64,000 nucleotides of DNA. Source: Pedobacter schmidteae. Lineage in GTDB: Bacteria; Bacteroidota; Bacteroidia; Sphingobacteriales; Sphingobacteriaceae. The stretch is from assembly GCF_900564155.1 (NCBI RefSeq), contig NZ_LS999839.1:1299097-1363096 (forward strand), given 5' to 3'. This document shows, piece by piece, positions 5,968 to 14,925 of this stretch. Within the stretch, counting starts at the first letter, position 1; each line of letters begins with the position of its first letter. A model generated the notes under the pieces. The model saw only the letters and a program-made list of their open reading frames with translations, was not told the DNA's origin and ran no database searches. The position numbers were made by a program, and so were the translations under genes.

Positions 5968-7158
5968 ATGGCAAAACAGAAATATTACGATACCGCAATT
6001 AAGCAGGAACGGGCAGTCCTTGTCGGAGTGATCCGGCCGGGCGAAAAGCCTGAAGAAACCAGGGAATACCTGGATGAGCTGGCTTTTTTAGTAGATACAG
6101 CGGGAGGATTGGTTGAGCATGAGTTTACACAGAAAATGCTGAAGCCGGATCGTGCAACCTTTGTAGGGACAGGAAAACTGGAGGAAATACAGGCTTATGT
6201 GAAGTCTGAAGAGATTGATATGGTTGTTTTTGATGATGAACTTTCTCCCTCTCAGCTCAGAAATATTGAAAGAGAATTGCAGGTAAAGGTGCTTGATCGC
6301 AGTAACCTGATCCTTGATATTTTTGCGGGAAGAGCACAGACTGCACAGGCCAAAACACAAGTGGAGTTGGCCCAATTGCAATATCTGTTGCCTCGTTTAA
6401 CGCGTTTATGGACTCACTTAGAGCGCCAGAAGGGTGGTATCGGCATGCGTGGACCTGGCGAGACCCAGATTGAGAGTGATAGAAGGATGATTCTTGAAAA
6501 GATCTCTCTTTTGAAAAGCCGCCTGAAGCTGATCGACAAACAAAATGAAACGCAGCGAAAAAACCGGGGTCAGCTGATTCGTGTGGCATTGGTTGGGTAT
6601 ACCAACGTAGGCAAATCGACCATCATGAATATGCTTTCCAAATCGGAAGTATTTGCCGAAAACAAGCTTTTTGCTACATTGGATACTACAGTACGTAAGG
6701 TTGTGATTGAGAATTTACCCTTCCTTTTGTCGGATACCGTAGGGTTCATAAGGAAGTTGCCACACCACCTGGTAGAGTGTTTTAAATCTACATTAGACGA
6801 GGTGCGCGAGGCGGACATCCTGATTCATGTAGTGGATGTTTCGCATCCTAATTTTGAGGATCAGATCAGTATCGTAAATGAAACATTGAAAGACCTTGGT
6901 GCACGAGACAAAGAGACTATTATGGTTTTCAATAAAATTGATGCTTATGTAAGTCCTGAGCCGGATCACGAAGAAGAGGAAAAGGTTGAGCTTACGCTGG
7001 AAGACTTCAAAAAAAGCTGGATGAGTGCTGAGAATGCTCCTGCCATATTTATATCAGCGCTGCACAAAGAAAATTTAGAAGAGTTTAAACAGTTATTATA
7101 CGATAAGGTTGTGGCTTTACATACAGCCAGATATCCATATGATAAGTTGTTATATTAA
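5968..7158 (+). CDS. hflX: Ribosome-associated GTPase HflX
   Basis: 396 residues. HflX binds the 50S subunit and splits stalled 70S ribosomes during stress. The order is typical: an N-terminal HflX domain (AVLVGVIRPGE ... VFDDELSPSQLRNIE), a linker with GGIGMRGPGETQIESDRR, then the G domain with G1 GYTNVGKST, G3 DTVGFIRKLPHHLVE and G4 NKID. The C-terminal extension is short and acidic (EPDHEEEEKVELTLED). It is 22 nt after trpC and 15 nt before rbfA; both neighbours of the G protein act on the ribosome, so hflX-rbfA is a sensible pair. Confidence 0.96.
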   Translation: MAKQKYYDTAIKQERAVLVGVIRPGEKPEETREYLDELAFLVDTAGGLVEHEFTQKMLKPDRATFVGTGKLEEIQAYVKSEEIDMVVFDDELSPSQLRNIERELQVKVLDRSNLILDIFAGRAQTAQAKTQVELAQLQYLLPRLTRLWTHLERQKGGIGMRGPGETQIESDRRMILEKISLLKSRLKLIDKQNETQRKNRGQLIRVALVGYTNVGKSTIMNMLSKSEVFAENKLFATLDTTVRKVVIENLPFLLSDTVGFIRKLPHHLVECFKSTLDEVREADILIHVVDVSHPNFEDQISIVNETLKDLGARDKETIMVFNKIDAYVSPEPDHEEEEKVELTLEDFKKSWMSAENAPAIFISALHKENLEEFKQLLYDKVVALHTARYPYDKLLY

Positions 7159-7173
7159 TAGAAAGGAAGTATT

Positions 7174-7551
7174 ATGGAAAGTAAACGTCAACAGAAATTT
7201 GCCGGGATTATACAAGAGGAATTAGCTGCGATTTTTCAGCGTGAAGGGGCGGCTTTTTTGCCAAATACATTGGTTACAATTACTAAAGTTCGGGTCTCCC
7301 CAGATCTGGCTGTCGCAAAAGTATACCTTAGCTTTTTGAATACAAATAATACTGCTTTATCAGTTGCGGAAGTTAATTCTCATGCCGGCGAGATCAGGTA
7401 TAAACTGGGAGCGAGGATTCGCCACCAGGCACGGGTAATCCCAACGCTCACCTTTTTTGTAGACGATACAAATGAGTATGTGGAACATATGGATAAACTG
7501 TTTGAAAAAATCTCTAAAGACCGTAAGGAAAACGGGCCGGAAGAAGGATAA
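7174..7551 (+). CDS. rbfA: 30S ribosome-binding factor A
   Basis: 125 residues with the single KH-like RbfA domain: MESKRQQKFAGIIQEELAAI at the start, the strand VTITKVRVSPDLAVAKVYLSF and the helix/turn IRYKLGARIRHQARVIPTLTF with terminal DDTNEYVEHMDKL. RbfA acts late in 30S maturation on helix 1 of 16S rRNA. It follows hflX by 15 nt in the same direction. Confidence 0.95.
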   Translation: MESKRQQKFAGIIQEELAAIFQREGAAFLPNTLVTITKVRVSPDLAVAKVYLSFLNTNNTALSVAEVNSHAGEIRYKLGARIRHQARVIPTLTFFVDDTNEYVEHMDKLFEKISKDRKENGPEEG

Positions 7552-7604
7552 ATAAGAAAGTGCAAGGATATCTTTGCTCTGAATTAAAATGTGTAAATTA
7601 GTAC

Positions 7605-8255
7605 ATGGCAAAAATTCTTTTCGCTTTTTTGGTCGTATGCACATTTGGGTTAAAGGCTCAGCCTGTAATTAAAGGAGGGCTGGAGGCCTTTTTGGTGGCA
7701 AATAGTGTTTATCCCAGGTATTCCCTAAGCAATTGTATAGAGGGTACAGTAACCATTAGTTTTAAGCTGAATAAGAGTGGCGAGGTGTACTATTCCAAAA
7801 TCAGTTCGGGTATTGGCACAGACTTAGACGAGGAGGCTTTGCGATTGATCAGGCTGACTAGTGGTAAATGGACCGTACCTCAGCATCAGGATACAACTAT
7901 ATCACTTCTTGCTCCTGTCAAATTTAGCCTGTCAGGCTATAACTGTGGCGATAAAGACCCTCAGGAAATTAAAAGGGCGATTCTTGCTTATAAATCCAGC
8001 GAAGGATTGACTAATTCTATCTTAAACTTTTACAGAAATAAAGAGAAAGGAACTTATAAACCTGAAGAAGAAGGCAGGTTTATTGCTTTAAAAGGCGAGT
8101 TGGGATATGATGATGACTATTTCAAAGCCCGCATTAAGGATGGGTTTAAAAAGTTAAAACAAAAAGACAAGCAAGGTGCCTGTGAAGATTTTCTCTTTGT
8201 AAAATATATGGGCTCTGATCTGGCCAATGAAATGCTGGATAAGTATTGCAAATAA
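7605..8255 (+). CDS. Secreted TonB-C-terminal-domain protein
   Basis: 216 residues. A signal peptide (MAKILFAFLVVCTFGLKAQ) precedes a TonB C-terminal-like fold at about 28-110 (YPRYSLSNCIEGTVTISFKL, GEVYYSKISSGIGTDLDEEAL, KWTVPQ). The remainder (about 115-216) is lysine-rich and ends with Cys residues (QGACEDFLFV ... DKYCK). It has no proline-rich linker or anchor, so it is not a canonical energy transducer; Bacteroidetes have many such periplasmic orphans. A TATCTTTG element at 7569-7576 is a plausible promoter. Confidence 0.75.
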   Translation: MAKILFAFLVVCTFGLKAQPVIKGGLEAFLVANSVYPRYSLSNCIEGTVTISFKLNKSGEVYYSKISSGIGTDLDEEALRLIRLTSGKWTVPQHQDTTISLLAPVKFSLSGYNCGDKDPQEIKRAILAYKSSEGLTNSILNFYRNKEKGTYKPEEEGRFIALKGELGYDDDYFKARIKDGFKKLKQKDKQGACEDFLFVKYMGSDLANEMLDKYCK

Positions 8256-8262
8256 CAAGGAT

Positions 8263-9132
8263 TTAAAAAACAATTGTTACGGCATCTTTGATCAGATGTG
8301 CCCTTACATTATTTACCTTCCCTCTGTATTCTCCGTCAACTTGAAAATGAGCTTTGTGTTTGGCCCTTATATAGAGACTGCCCGTTTGGAACGACTCGAT
8401 GTTTTTTGGGTTGAAAGGAAGATTGGTAAATCTGATTTTTAGGATTTCCATTACTGAATATTCTTTAACCAGAATCACTTCAAAAAGTTCATCGTCCAGT
8501 TGACCATCAGGGTTGATTTTTACCCCCGTTCCATACATGGTCGCATTTGCGATAACCACCATGGCAGCCTGGGCCTGGATCAGTTGCCCGTTGATCCTAA
8601 ATTCAACTTGCATTTTATGATGGCTCCACAATGCCCGCCAGGCGGCTTTTGCATAGGCGAGCATACCACGCTCGGGAAGGGAATCGAATTTCTTTACAAT
8701 GTAGGCATTAAAGCCAATATCGGCCAGGTGAATACATAATTCGTCATTTACTACTGTTGCATGTATCTTTTTGGGCTGACCATTTAGTGCAAGGTCTAGT
8801 GCTTGTGGTATCACCTTTGGTATGCCGAGTTCCCGGGCCATACCGTTGGCCGATCCCGCCGGAATTATTCCAATAGGGATATCCGTTTCCAGCAAACACT
8901 CGGCGACCAGTTTTAAAGTTCCATCTCCTCCCGCGGCAATTACCCTATCGGCTTTTGATGCTTTGATCACAGTTTTAATTTCTTCCATTGAACAGGTAAC
9001 CTTGAGCTCATAAAGCTCAAAATGATGAGGCTTGTCTGCAAAATAGCTTGCAATCAATTCCCTGAAGTTGATTTCTCCACTCCCTGAACCAGGATTTATA
9101 ATAAACAGTAACTTTAAAATCTTTTCCATCAT
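8263..9132 (-). CDS. YegS/BmrU-type lipid (diacylglycerol) kinase
   Basis: 289 residues of the DAGK catalytic family: KLLFIINPGSGSG at the N-terminus, AAGGDGTLKLVAECLLETD with the GGDGT motif, the IGIIPAGSANGMARELGIP segment and the C-terminal beta domain (VDGEYRGKVNNVRAHL). These enzymes phosphorylate diacylglycerol, sphingoid or undecaprenol-like lipids; the substrate is not predictable. It is divergent from the App1-type phosphatase gene, with only 45 nt between start codons. Two Met codons start the frame (9132, 9129). Confidence 0.9.
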   Translation of the reverse strand: MMEKILKLLFIINPGSGSGEINFRELIASYFADKPHHFELYELKVTCSMEEIKTVIKASKADRVIAAGGDGTLKLVAECLLETDIPIGIIPAGSANGMARELGIPKVIPQALDLALNGQPKKIHATVVNDELCIHLADIGFNAYIVKKFDSLPERGMLAYAKAAWRALWSHHKMQVEFRINGQLIQAQAAMVVIANATMYGTGVKINPDGQLDDELFEVILVKEYSVMEILKIRFTNLPFNPKNIESFQTGSLYIRAKHKAHFQVDGEYRGKVNNVRAHLIKDAVTIVF

Positions 9133-9177
9133 TAGTAATAAGAAAACAACGGCAGACTTCCTCTGTTTTAATAAGTA

Positions 9178-10155
9178 ATGAATAAATTAGTTAGCGTTAA
9201 GGTATATCACGGTTACGGACATGCCCATAATCTGGTAGTATATGGACATGTGTTTCGGTTTAAAGCAAAAGTAAAGCAGATTTATAGCCGGAATTTTTTT
9301 GTAAATATGCTTCACCTTTTGAAGCTGTTTGTGCTTAAGCCTTATCCATTTATAAAAGTTCGACTGCATTTTTATGGCCAAACTATAGATAGCCATACAG
9401 AATACGATGGCTTTTTTAAGTTTGAGTGGCAAGCCGAAAAAAATGTTGCTGCAGGTTGGCACGGAGTTAAAGTGGAGGCATTGGGAGATAATGATGTAGT
9501 GCTGGCTGTTAATGAAGGATTGGTATATGTGCCCCACATTACACAGTTTGCTTTTATCTCCGACATTGATGATACCGTTATCATTTCGCATTCTGCTTCC
9601 TTTGGTCGGAGGCTAAGGGAACTTTTTATTAAAAATCCGCGAACGCGAAAAACTTTTTCTGACACGCAAAAGCATTATCATTTACTATCTCTGTCACATA
9701 CCGATGTGGGACAGCCGAATCCTTTCTTCTACGTGTCTAGTAGTGAATGGAATTTATATGATTACCTGTTAGAGGCATTTAGGTTTAACCGGATGCCCGA
9801 GGGAGCTTTTCTGCTAAACCAGATTAAAAGATGGAAAGATTTGATTAAAACAGGTAAAACGGGACATGAAGGAAAATTAATTCGTGTAATGCGAATTTTG
9901 GATGCTTTCCCACATCAAAAATTTATATTTTTTGGAGATAATTCCCAACAGGATCCAACTATTTACCGCACTATTGCCATGAAACATCCGGAAAAAATTG
10001 TTGCTATATATATTCGTAATGTCCGAAAAGAAAAAGCAGATGAAGCTAAGGCCTTGCTGGATGAGGTAGAATCCGCACAAAATATCAGTACCTGCCTATA
10101 TGATAGTAGTGAGGAAGCGATTTTACATTCTAAGGCAATTAAATTAATGGATTAG
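9178..10155 (+). CDS. App1-family phosphatidate phosphatase (DUF2183)
   Basis: 325 residues. The C-terminal half is the DUF2183/App1 HAD-like catalytic domain, with FISDIDDTVIISHSASFGRR (DxDxT nucleophile motif, about residues 124-143), FYVSSSEWNLYDYL and FIFFGDNSQQDPTIY (acidic motif). Yeast App1 dephosphorylates phosphatidic acid to diacylglycerol. The N-terminal part (about 1-115) looks like a beta domain. It is divergent from a lipid kinase, and the two activities would be opposite, which supports a lipid-phosphate role. Confidence 0.85.
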   Translation: MNKLVSVKVYHGYGHAHNLVVYGHVFRFKAKVKQIYSRNFFVNMLHLLKLFVLKPYPFIKVRLHFYGQTIDSHTEYDGFFKFEWQAEKNVAAGWHGVKVEALGDNDVVLAVNEGLVYVPHITQFAFISDIDDTVIISHSASFGRRLRELFIKNPRTRKTFSDTQKHYHLLSLSHTDVGQPNPFFYVSSSEWNLYDYLLEAFRFNRMPEGAFLLNQIKRWKDLIKTGKTGHEGKLIRVMRILDAFPHQKFIFFGDNSQQDPTIYRTIAMKHPEKIVAIYIRNVRKEKADEAKALLDEVESAQNISTCLYDSSEEAILHSKAIKLMD

Positions 10156-10201
10156 TTGCTTTTGCTGTTAGAAGCATCGAAAAATTGTATTAATATTGTA
10201 A

Positions 10202-10840
10202 ATGGTTTTTAAGTTAGACGACAATAGGATCGTTTTCCCGGATCCAATGTTGGCCGATCCGGACGGGTTATTAGCAATTGGAGGAGACTTACGACCGGAG
10301 AGGCTTATTCTGGCTTACAATAATGGTATTTTTCCGTGGTTTAGTGAGGGAGATCCCATATGTTGGTATGCGCCACTTCAACGGTGTGTTATTTTTCCTG
10401 AACATGTTGCAGTTAGTAAAAGCATGTCGAAATTGCTAAAGGAGGCCTATTTTAACGTTACCTATGATAAGTCTTTTAAAGAAGTAATAGAGAGTTGTGC
10501 CAAAATAGATAGAAAAGAACAGGATGGTACCTGGATTACAGACGATATGCGCGAGGCTTATATAGAATTATATCGTAGGGGTTACGCACATAGTGTGGAG
10601 GTATGGCAGGAGAACCATTTGGTTGGGGGCTTATATGGTGTGCAAATTAATGATGTATTTTGCGGCGAAAGCATGTTCAGTAAGGTAAGCAATGCATCTA
10701 AATATGCATTGATATGGCTTTGTCGAAATAAATCATTTCAGCTGATCGATTGCCAACTGCCTAATGATCACCTTTTGAGTTTAGGCGCCAAAATGATAAG
10801 TAATGAAGAATATAGTCATTATTTGAAGCAGCCTATTTAA
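10202..10840 (+). CDS. aat: Leucyl/phenylalanyl-tRNA-protein transferase
   Basis: 212 residues. Aat transfers Leu or Phe from tRNA to proteins with N-terminal Arg/Lys, marking them for ClpS/ClpAP. Family motifs are FPDPMLADPDGLLAIGGDL, LILAYNNGIFPWFSEGDP, WYAPLQRCVIFPE, GTWITDDMREAYIELYRRG and VGGLYGVQINDVFCGESMFS. Full length for a Bacteroidetes Aat. No clpS or clpA is nearby. The stop overlaps the convergent SNF2 gene by 8 nt. Confidence 0.95.
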   Translation: MVFKLDDNRIVFPDPMLADPDGLLAIGGDLRPERLILAYNNGIFPWFSEGDPICWYAPLQRCVIFPEHVAVSKSMSKLLKEAYFNVTYDKSFKEVIESCAKIDRKEQDGTWITDDMREAYIELYRRGYAHSVEVWQENHLVGGLYGVQINDVFCGESMFSKVSNASKYALIWLCRNKSFQLIDCQLPNDHLLSLGAKMISNEEYSHYLKQPI

Positions 10841-13727
10841 GCAGCTCACTAATGTCTTCTTTACTGAGTGATTTAAAGAAACTTTCTTCAGTAGTAATCA
10901 AAGAGCTGGCCAGCCTTTTTTTACGGTTTTGCAAAGCCAAAATCTTTTCTTCAACAGTGTCCTTTGCAATAAACTTATAGATAAATACCTTTTTGTCCTG
11001 CCCAATCCGGTGCGTCCGGTCAATGGCCTGTTGCTCAACTGCTGGGTTCCACCATGGGTCAAGAATAAATACATAATCGGCCTGGGTAAGGTTTAAGCCT
11101 ACACCTCCTGCTTTTATGGAAATTAAAAAGACCTTCAAATCTGTGTTTTGCTGAAAGTCGGCCACAATCTCTCCCCGGTTTTTTGTGGTGCCATCCAGAT
11201 AGGCAAACGGGATTTTCTCCTCGTCAAGATACTGGCGGAAAATACTCAGGTGTTTAACAAATTGAGAAAAGATGAGCACTTTATGTCCGCCTTTAAGCAC
11301 ATTGTCAAGGGTGTGCACCACATTTTCAAATTTACCTGAATCAGAGGTGTAGCTATCGTCAATCATCACCGGATGATTGGCAAGTTGTCGTAAAGCGGTA
11401 AGTCCTTGTAATAGTTGCACCTGCTTCTTCGCGTAGGTGCCATCGTCCATACTCGTCAAAAGATCATTGCGGTAAGCAGATTTAGTTTTTTCGTAATAGG
11501 CGGCCTGGTCCTCACTCATATTACAATAAAAAATCTGTTCTGTTTTTGAAGGAAGTTCTGCAGCTACCTGCTCCTTTGTGCGGCGCAGTACAAAGGGTTT
11601 GATAATGGCCTGCAATTTTCGTGCTTTCTCTTCATCTTTCCGTTTTTCAATAGCCTGTACATACTCTTCATTGAAAAAAGCCTGCGTTCCCAGTAGTCCA
11701 GGGTTTAGAAAAGTAAGCTGTGTCCACAGGTCGCTTACCGAATTCTCGACAGGTGTACCACTCAAAATTAGTTTATGTCTCGATTTAAGGGCCTTAACCG
11801 CTTTGAAAGATTTGGATGAAGGGTTTTTGATGTTCTGACTCTCGTCCAGAATAATATAACTAAAGTAAAAGTCTTTAAGTACATCAATATCCACCCTGGT
11901 AATACCATAGGTGGTAATGATGATATCAAAACCGGCAAACCGACCTACATCTTTATTTCTGCTGGTGCCTGTATGGGCGTGGATCTTTAATTTTGGTGTA
12001 AACTTTTTTGCTTCATTTAGCCAGTTGTATATTAATGAGGTAGGCATTATAATGAGTGAGGTACTATGCCTGTCATTTTCCTGATCTTCCTCTTTTAGTT
12101 TTTGAAGCATGGCCAGTGTCTGGATGGTCTTACCCAAACCCATGTCATCTGCCAGGCAGCCGCCAAAGTTGTATTCCCTTAAAAAGCTAAACCAGTTGTA
12201 GCCTGCCTTTTGATAGCTCCGTAAATCACCCTTAAAGTGTAGGGGCATCTGTGTATCGGCAATGTTTTCAAAATCGTTCAGTTTTTGGAGCTTGCGGCTT
12301 AAAGTGATATTGGCAATACCGTCTTCCGCAAGTTCATTGATCAGACCGAGATGGTGTTTTTTAAGCTTTAGGGTTTTTCCTGCTTCCGAAAGGCTAAAGA
12401 GACTGCCGTATTGTGTAAACCATTTTTCCGGTATAATGGCAATTGAGCCGTCGGGCAATATAAATTCTCTTTTTTTATGAAGAATGTGCTGTTTTAATGA
12501 AATGAAAGGGATAGGATGACTGCCAAAATAAACAATGGCATTAATGTCAAACCAGTCGTTGTCCTCGTTAATTTCAAAACTGATTTTATTCACTGCAAAT
12601 AGAAATTTCTTATTGCCTCTGTGTTGTTCTATTTCAAATCCTTCGGCATTTAGTAGTTCCAGGTGCTCGTTCACCCAGTTTATCACCGCATAAGATTGAT
12701 CTTCATCCTCATGAACAGGTACCTCCAGGTGATGATAGAGGGCGCTTGTTTTTTTTAAACCTAAATCAAGCAGGTAATTAAACTTTTGTTTTTCCCAGGC
12801 TACATCTCTTTTGATTCGGGTAAAAATATAGTTGTCTTGTTCTTTGTGTAGGTGAACCGTTACTTTTTTTTCGTTGCCCATGGCAAAAATATGCTCACCA
12901 TAATTAAAATACAGTTGAAGCTGGGATATTCCTGCATCTACATAAATAACCTTTATAATGGGGCGGGGCTCATGTTTTTCTGTCTTAATGTCAAACCCTT
13001 CCGCATATACATGATATTTTTCAATCAGGGGAGCCACAAACTTTCCGAAATAAGCTTCCTCAGTAGATTTCGGAATCGTGATGAATCGTTTGTTTAAAAA
13101 AGGGAGTAATTTTTTGCCTTCAATATCCTGTTCAAAAAAATAAAGCATATCATTTAGCAATAGCCAGGATGGCTGGTTGCTGATGATCTGTGCATCTTTA
13201 AACATAAAATCGATGCGCATGCCCTGGTATTTGATCGTTGGGAAATAGCGGGTTTCGGTTTCATTTCTTCTAAAATGAAATAAAACGGTTGAAGGTTCTG
13301 TTGCTATGTCTATTTTTCTTTCGGCAGGCCAGCCATCTTTGTCCATGAGGTATAGACGGCCCTCCTGCTTTAAAAACTCCAGTACTTCCGAGAGCCGTTT
13401 TTCGATCTTTGGACGAACATTCTCATAAAATTTATCATTGAAAAATTTGCTAAAGAACTCTACCGGGCGAATGGCTTTTTTATGATATTTCTTAATAATG
13501 AAATCCTGTTCTGTTTCATCAAGTATTTTGATGAGTTTAAGGTCTCTTTCTGTCAGATGTTTTGCGAATTCCTTTGCCGTGTGCGAAAATATACGCTGGT
13601 ATGTTAACGAAAAATCACCCTGAGGGTTTAATTGAACAATATGTGGTTCAATTAAATAACCAAAGTATGCGTGTTTACATATAGAATATACAATTTTACA
13701 AGGTTTTGAGCTATCTACACGTAACAT
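10833..13727 (-). CDS. SNF2-family DEAD/DEAH-box helicase
   Basis: About 964 residues from the preferred start. The C-terminal half is a Swi2/Snf2 ATPase: GGCLADDMGLGKTIQTLAML (motif I), DESQNIKNP (motif II, DESQ in place of DEAH), LSGTPVENSVSDLW (III), then helicase-C with KVLIFSQFVKHL, ISIKAGGVGLNLTQADYVFI and QAIDRTHRIGQ (VI). The N-terminal ~480 residues are a variable region typical of bacterial SNF2 proteins. Such proteins act on nucleic-acid/protein complexes; the target is unknown. The frame is open to 13802, but the extra 25 residues look like translated leader, so MLRVDSSKP at 13727 is preferred. Confidence 0.9.
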   Translation of the reverse strand: MLRVDSSKPCKIVYSICKHAYFGYLIEPHIVQLNPQGDFSLTYQRIFSHTAKEFAKHLTERDLKLIKILDETEQDFIIKKYHKKAIRPVEFFSKFFNDKFYENVRPKIEKRLSEVLEFLKQEGRLYLMDKDGWPAERKIDIATEPSTVLFHFRRNETETRYFPTIKYQGMRIDFMFKDAQIISNQPSWLLLNDMLYFFEQDIEGKKLLPFLNKRFITIPKSTEEAYFGKFVAPLIEKYHVYAEGFDIKTEKHEPRPIIKVIYVDAGISQLQLYFNYGEHIFAMGNEKKVTVHLHKEQDNYIFTRIKRDVAWEKQKFNYLLDLGLKKTSALYHHLEVPVHEDEDQSYAVINWVNEHLELLNAEGFEIEQHRGNKKFLFAVNKISFEINEDNDWFDINAIVYFGSHPIPFISLKQHILHKKREFILPDGSIAIIPEKWFTQYGSLFSLSEAGKTLKLKKHHLGLINELAEDGIANITLSRKLQKLNDFENIADTQMPLHFKGDLRSYQKAGYNWFSFLREYNFGGCLADDMGLGKTIQTLAMLQKLKEEDQENDRHSTSLIIMPTSLIYNWLNEAKKFTPKLKIHAHTGTSRNKDVGRFAGFDIIITTYGITRVDIDVLKDFYFSYIILDESQNIKNPSSKSFKAVKALKSRHKLILSGTPVENSVSDLWTQLTFLNPGLLGTQAFFNEEYVQAIEKRKDEEKARKLQAIIKPFVLRRTKEQVAAELPSKTEQIFYCNMSEDQAAYYEKTKSAYRNDLLTSMDDGTYAKKQVQLLQGLTALRQLANHPVMIDDSYTSDSGKFENVVHTLDNVLKGGHKVLIFSQFVKHLSIFRQYLDEEKIPFAYLDGTTKNRGEIVADFQQNTDLKVFLISIKAGGVGLNLTQADYVFILDPWWNPAVEQQAIDRTHRIGQDKKVFIYKFIAKDTVEEKILALQNRKKRLASSLITTEESFFKSLSKEDISELLK

Positions 13728-13890
13728 TGGCAAAAGATTAAAATAAAGTGGGGATAAGCATTTAAAAATCTTTAAACTTACGTCAATTTGAAGTGTTATC
13801 AAATAAATTAAGGTTTTTTTTATTGTTTTTATGTAAATAAAATCCTGGTAACGGAAATCATTAACTTATGGGGGCATAAATTTTTCGATT

Positions 13891-13920
13891 CCCGTTGGTC
13901 GAAAAAATAAGGCTGTTGGT
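13891..13920 (+). promoter_or_regulatory. LytTR-type direct repeat upstream of the DUF2807 gene
   Basis: CCCGTTGGT (13891-13899) and GCTGTTGGT (13912-13920) form two 9-bp direct repeats separated by exactly 12 bases, the spacing known for LytTR response-regulator sites. A -7-like TAC-TTTG lies at 13928-13934, so an activator would sit directly upstream of the promoter. No LytTR gene is in the window. Confidence 0.45.
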
Positions 13921-13949
13921 CGGGTTTTACTTTGGAGTTGCCTAAAAGG

Positions 13950-13975
13950 ATCAAAAACGATGTAACGTTTTTGAT
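13950..13975 (+). repeat. 10-bp inverted repeat in the leader of the DUF2807 gene
   Basis: ATCAAAAACG, 6-nt loop, CGTTTTTGAT, about 50 nt before the start codon. There is no T-run, so it is probably an mRNA 5' hairpin rather than a terminator. Confidence 0.5.
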
Positions 13976-14026
13976 TGGCAGGAGACTTATATAGGTAAAC
14001 AATTTAACAAACTTAACAGCCTTAAT

Positions 14027-14662
14027 ATGAAAACTCTAGTAAAAACATTATTCGCCTCTGCTTTAACAATGCTCGTTTTAGCTACATCAGCATTTACGTC
14101 GCTGGCAGCTAATAAAGGTTTTGAACTTTCTGTTGTTTCGCCACTGATCGATTTTAACAAAGTGATCATCACTGGTAATGTAAATGTGGAATTGGTACAG
14201 TCTACAAGGCAACATGTTGTGGTGTATGACAATTACAACAAATCAACAACCTCCGTTTTGCAAAAAGGAGATAAATTATTTATTAATTCCAACGAAGATA
14301 GCCCGATTACTATTGTTGTGTATATGAAAGACCTGCAAAGGATAGATGCCTGCAATAAGGTATCGGTAACCACAAGAGGAAAATTTGCGGTTCAGGCATT
14401 GCAGGTATTTTTAAAAGATCAGGCCAGCGCATATGTAAATGGAAACATGGGGACACTGTACACCGTAATAAAAGATAAGTCTGTTTTGAAACTCAAAGGA
14501 GCTTCAAAAGGCCATGTATCGGTAAAAGGAAGTATAGCAAAACTGAAAACAGAGGATTTTATGGCACTCAAAACCGCTTCATTTGATACTGAGGCGCTGG
14601 CGTTAAATGACAGACAGGAGCTTCCGAGAGATACAGTAATTGCAGAACGTAGCGTAAGATAA
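14027..14662 (+). CDS. Exported DUF2807 (GIN-domain) protein
   Basis: 211 residues: signal peptide (MKTLVKTLFASALTMLVLAT, cleavage likely after SLA), then a DUF2807/GIN beta-helix-like domain. It shows the hallmark opening DFNKVIITGNVNVELVQS followed by repeating short strands (LFINSNEDSPITIVVYMKDL, IDACNKVSVTTRGKF, QALQVFLKDQASAYVNG). The domain is abundant in Bacteroidetes; its function is not established (an adhesin role has been suggested). It is monocistronic, with a terminator after it and the LytTR-like repeat in front. Confidence 0.8.
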   Translation: MKTLVKTLFASALTMLVLATSAFTSLAANKGFELSVVSPLIDFNKVIITGNVNVELVQSTRQHVVVYDNYNKSTTSVLQKGDKLFINSNEDSPITIVVYMKDLQRIDACNKVSVTTRGKFAVQALQVFLKDQASAYVNGNMGTLYTVIKDKSVLKLKGASKGHVSVKGSIAKLKTEDFMALKTASFDTEALALNDRQELPRDTVIAERSVR

Positions 14663-14688
14663 AAATGCCCGTAAAAACGGAAATGCCG

Positions 14689-14716
14689 GCCGATGCAAAT
14701 CATGCATCGGCTTTTT
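14689..14716 (+). terminator. Intrinsic terminator after the DUF2807 gene
   Basis: GCCGATGCA (14689-14697), loop AATCA, TGCATCGGC (14703-14711), five T. Confidence 0.9.
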
Positions 14717-14925
14717 CATGACCTGAATTTTACCTGATTATGGAGAATCTTGTGTTATTTTGTAAAATAATTCAGGTCAGGGACCTCGCGCATGATTAAT
14801 ATAATCAGTTACTTAACATGAAGGGTGTGTGTATGTTGAAAATTATTTAGCGCATACCAATCATAATAGTTGTAAACTTATATTGTATTTAACAAACGGG
14901 GATCTGTTCTTTAATTATTCGATAC

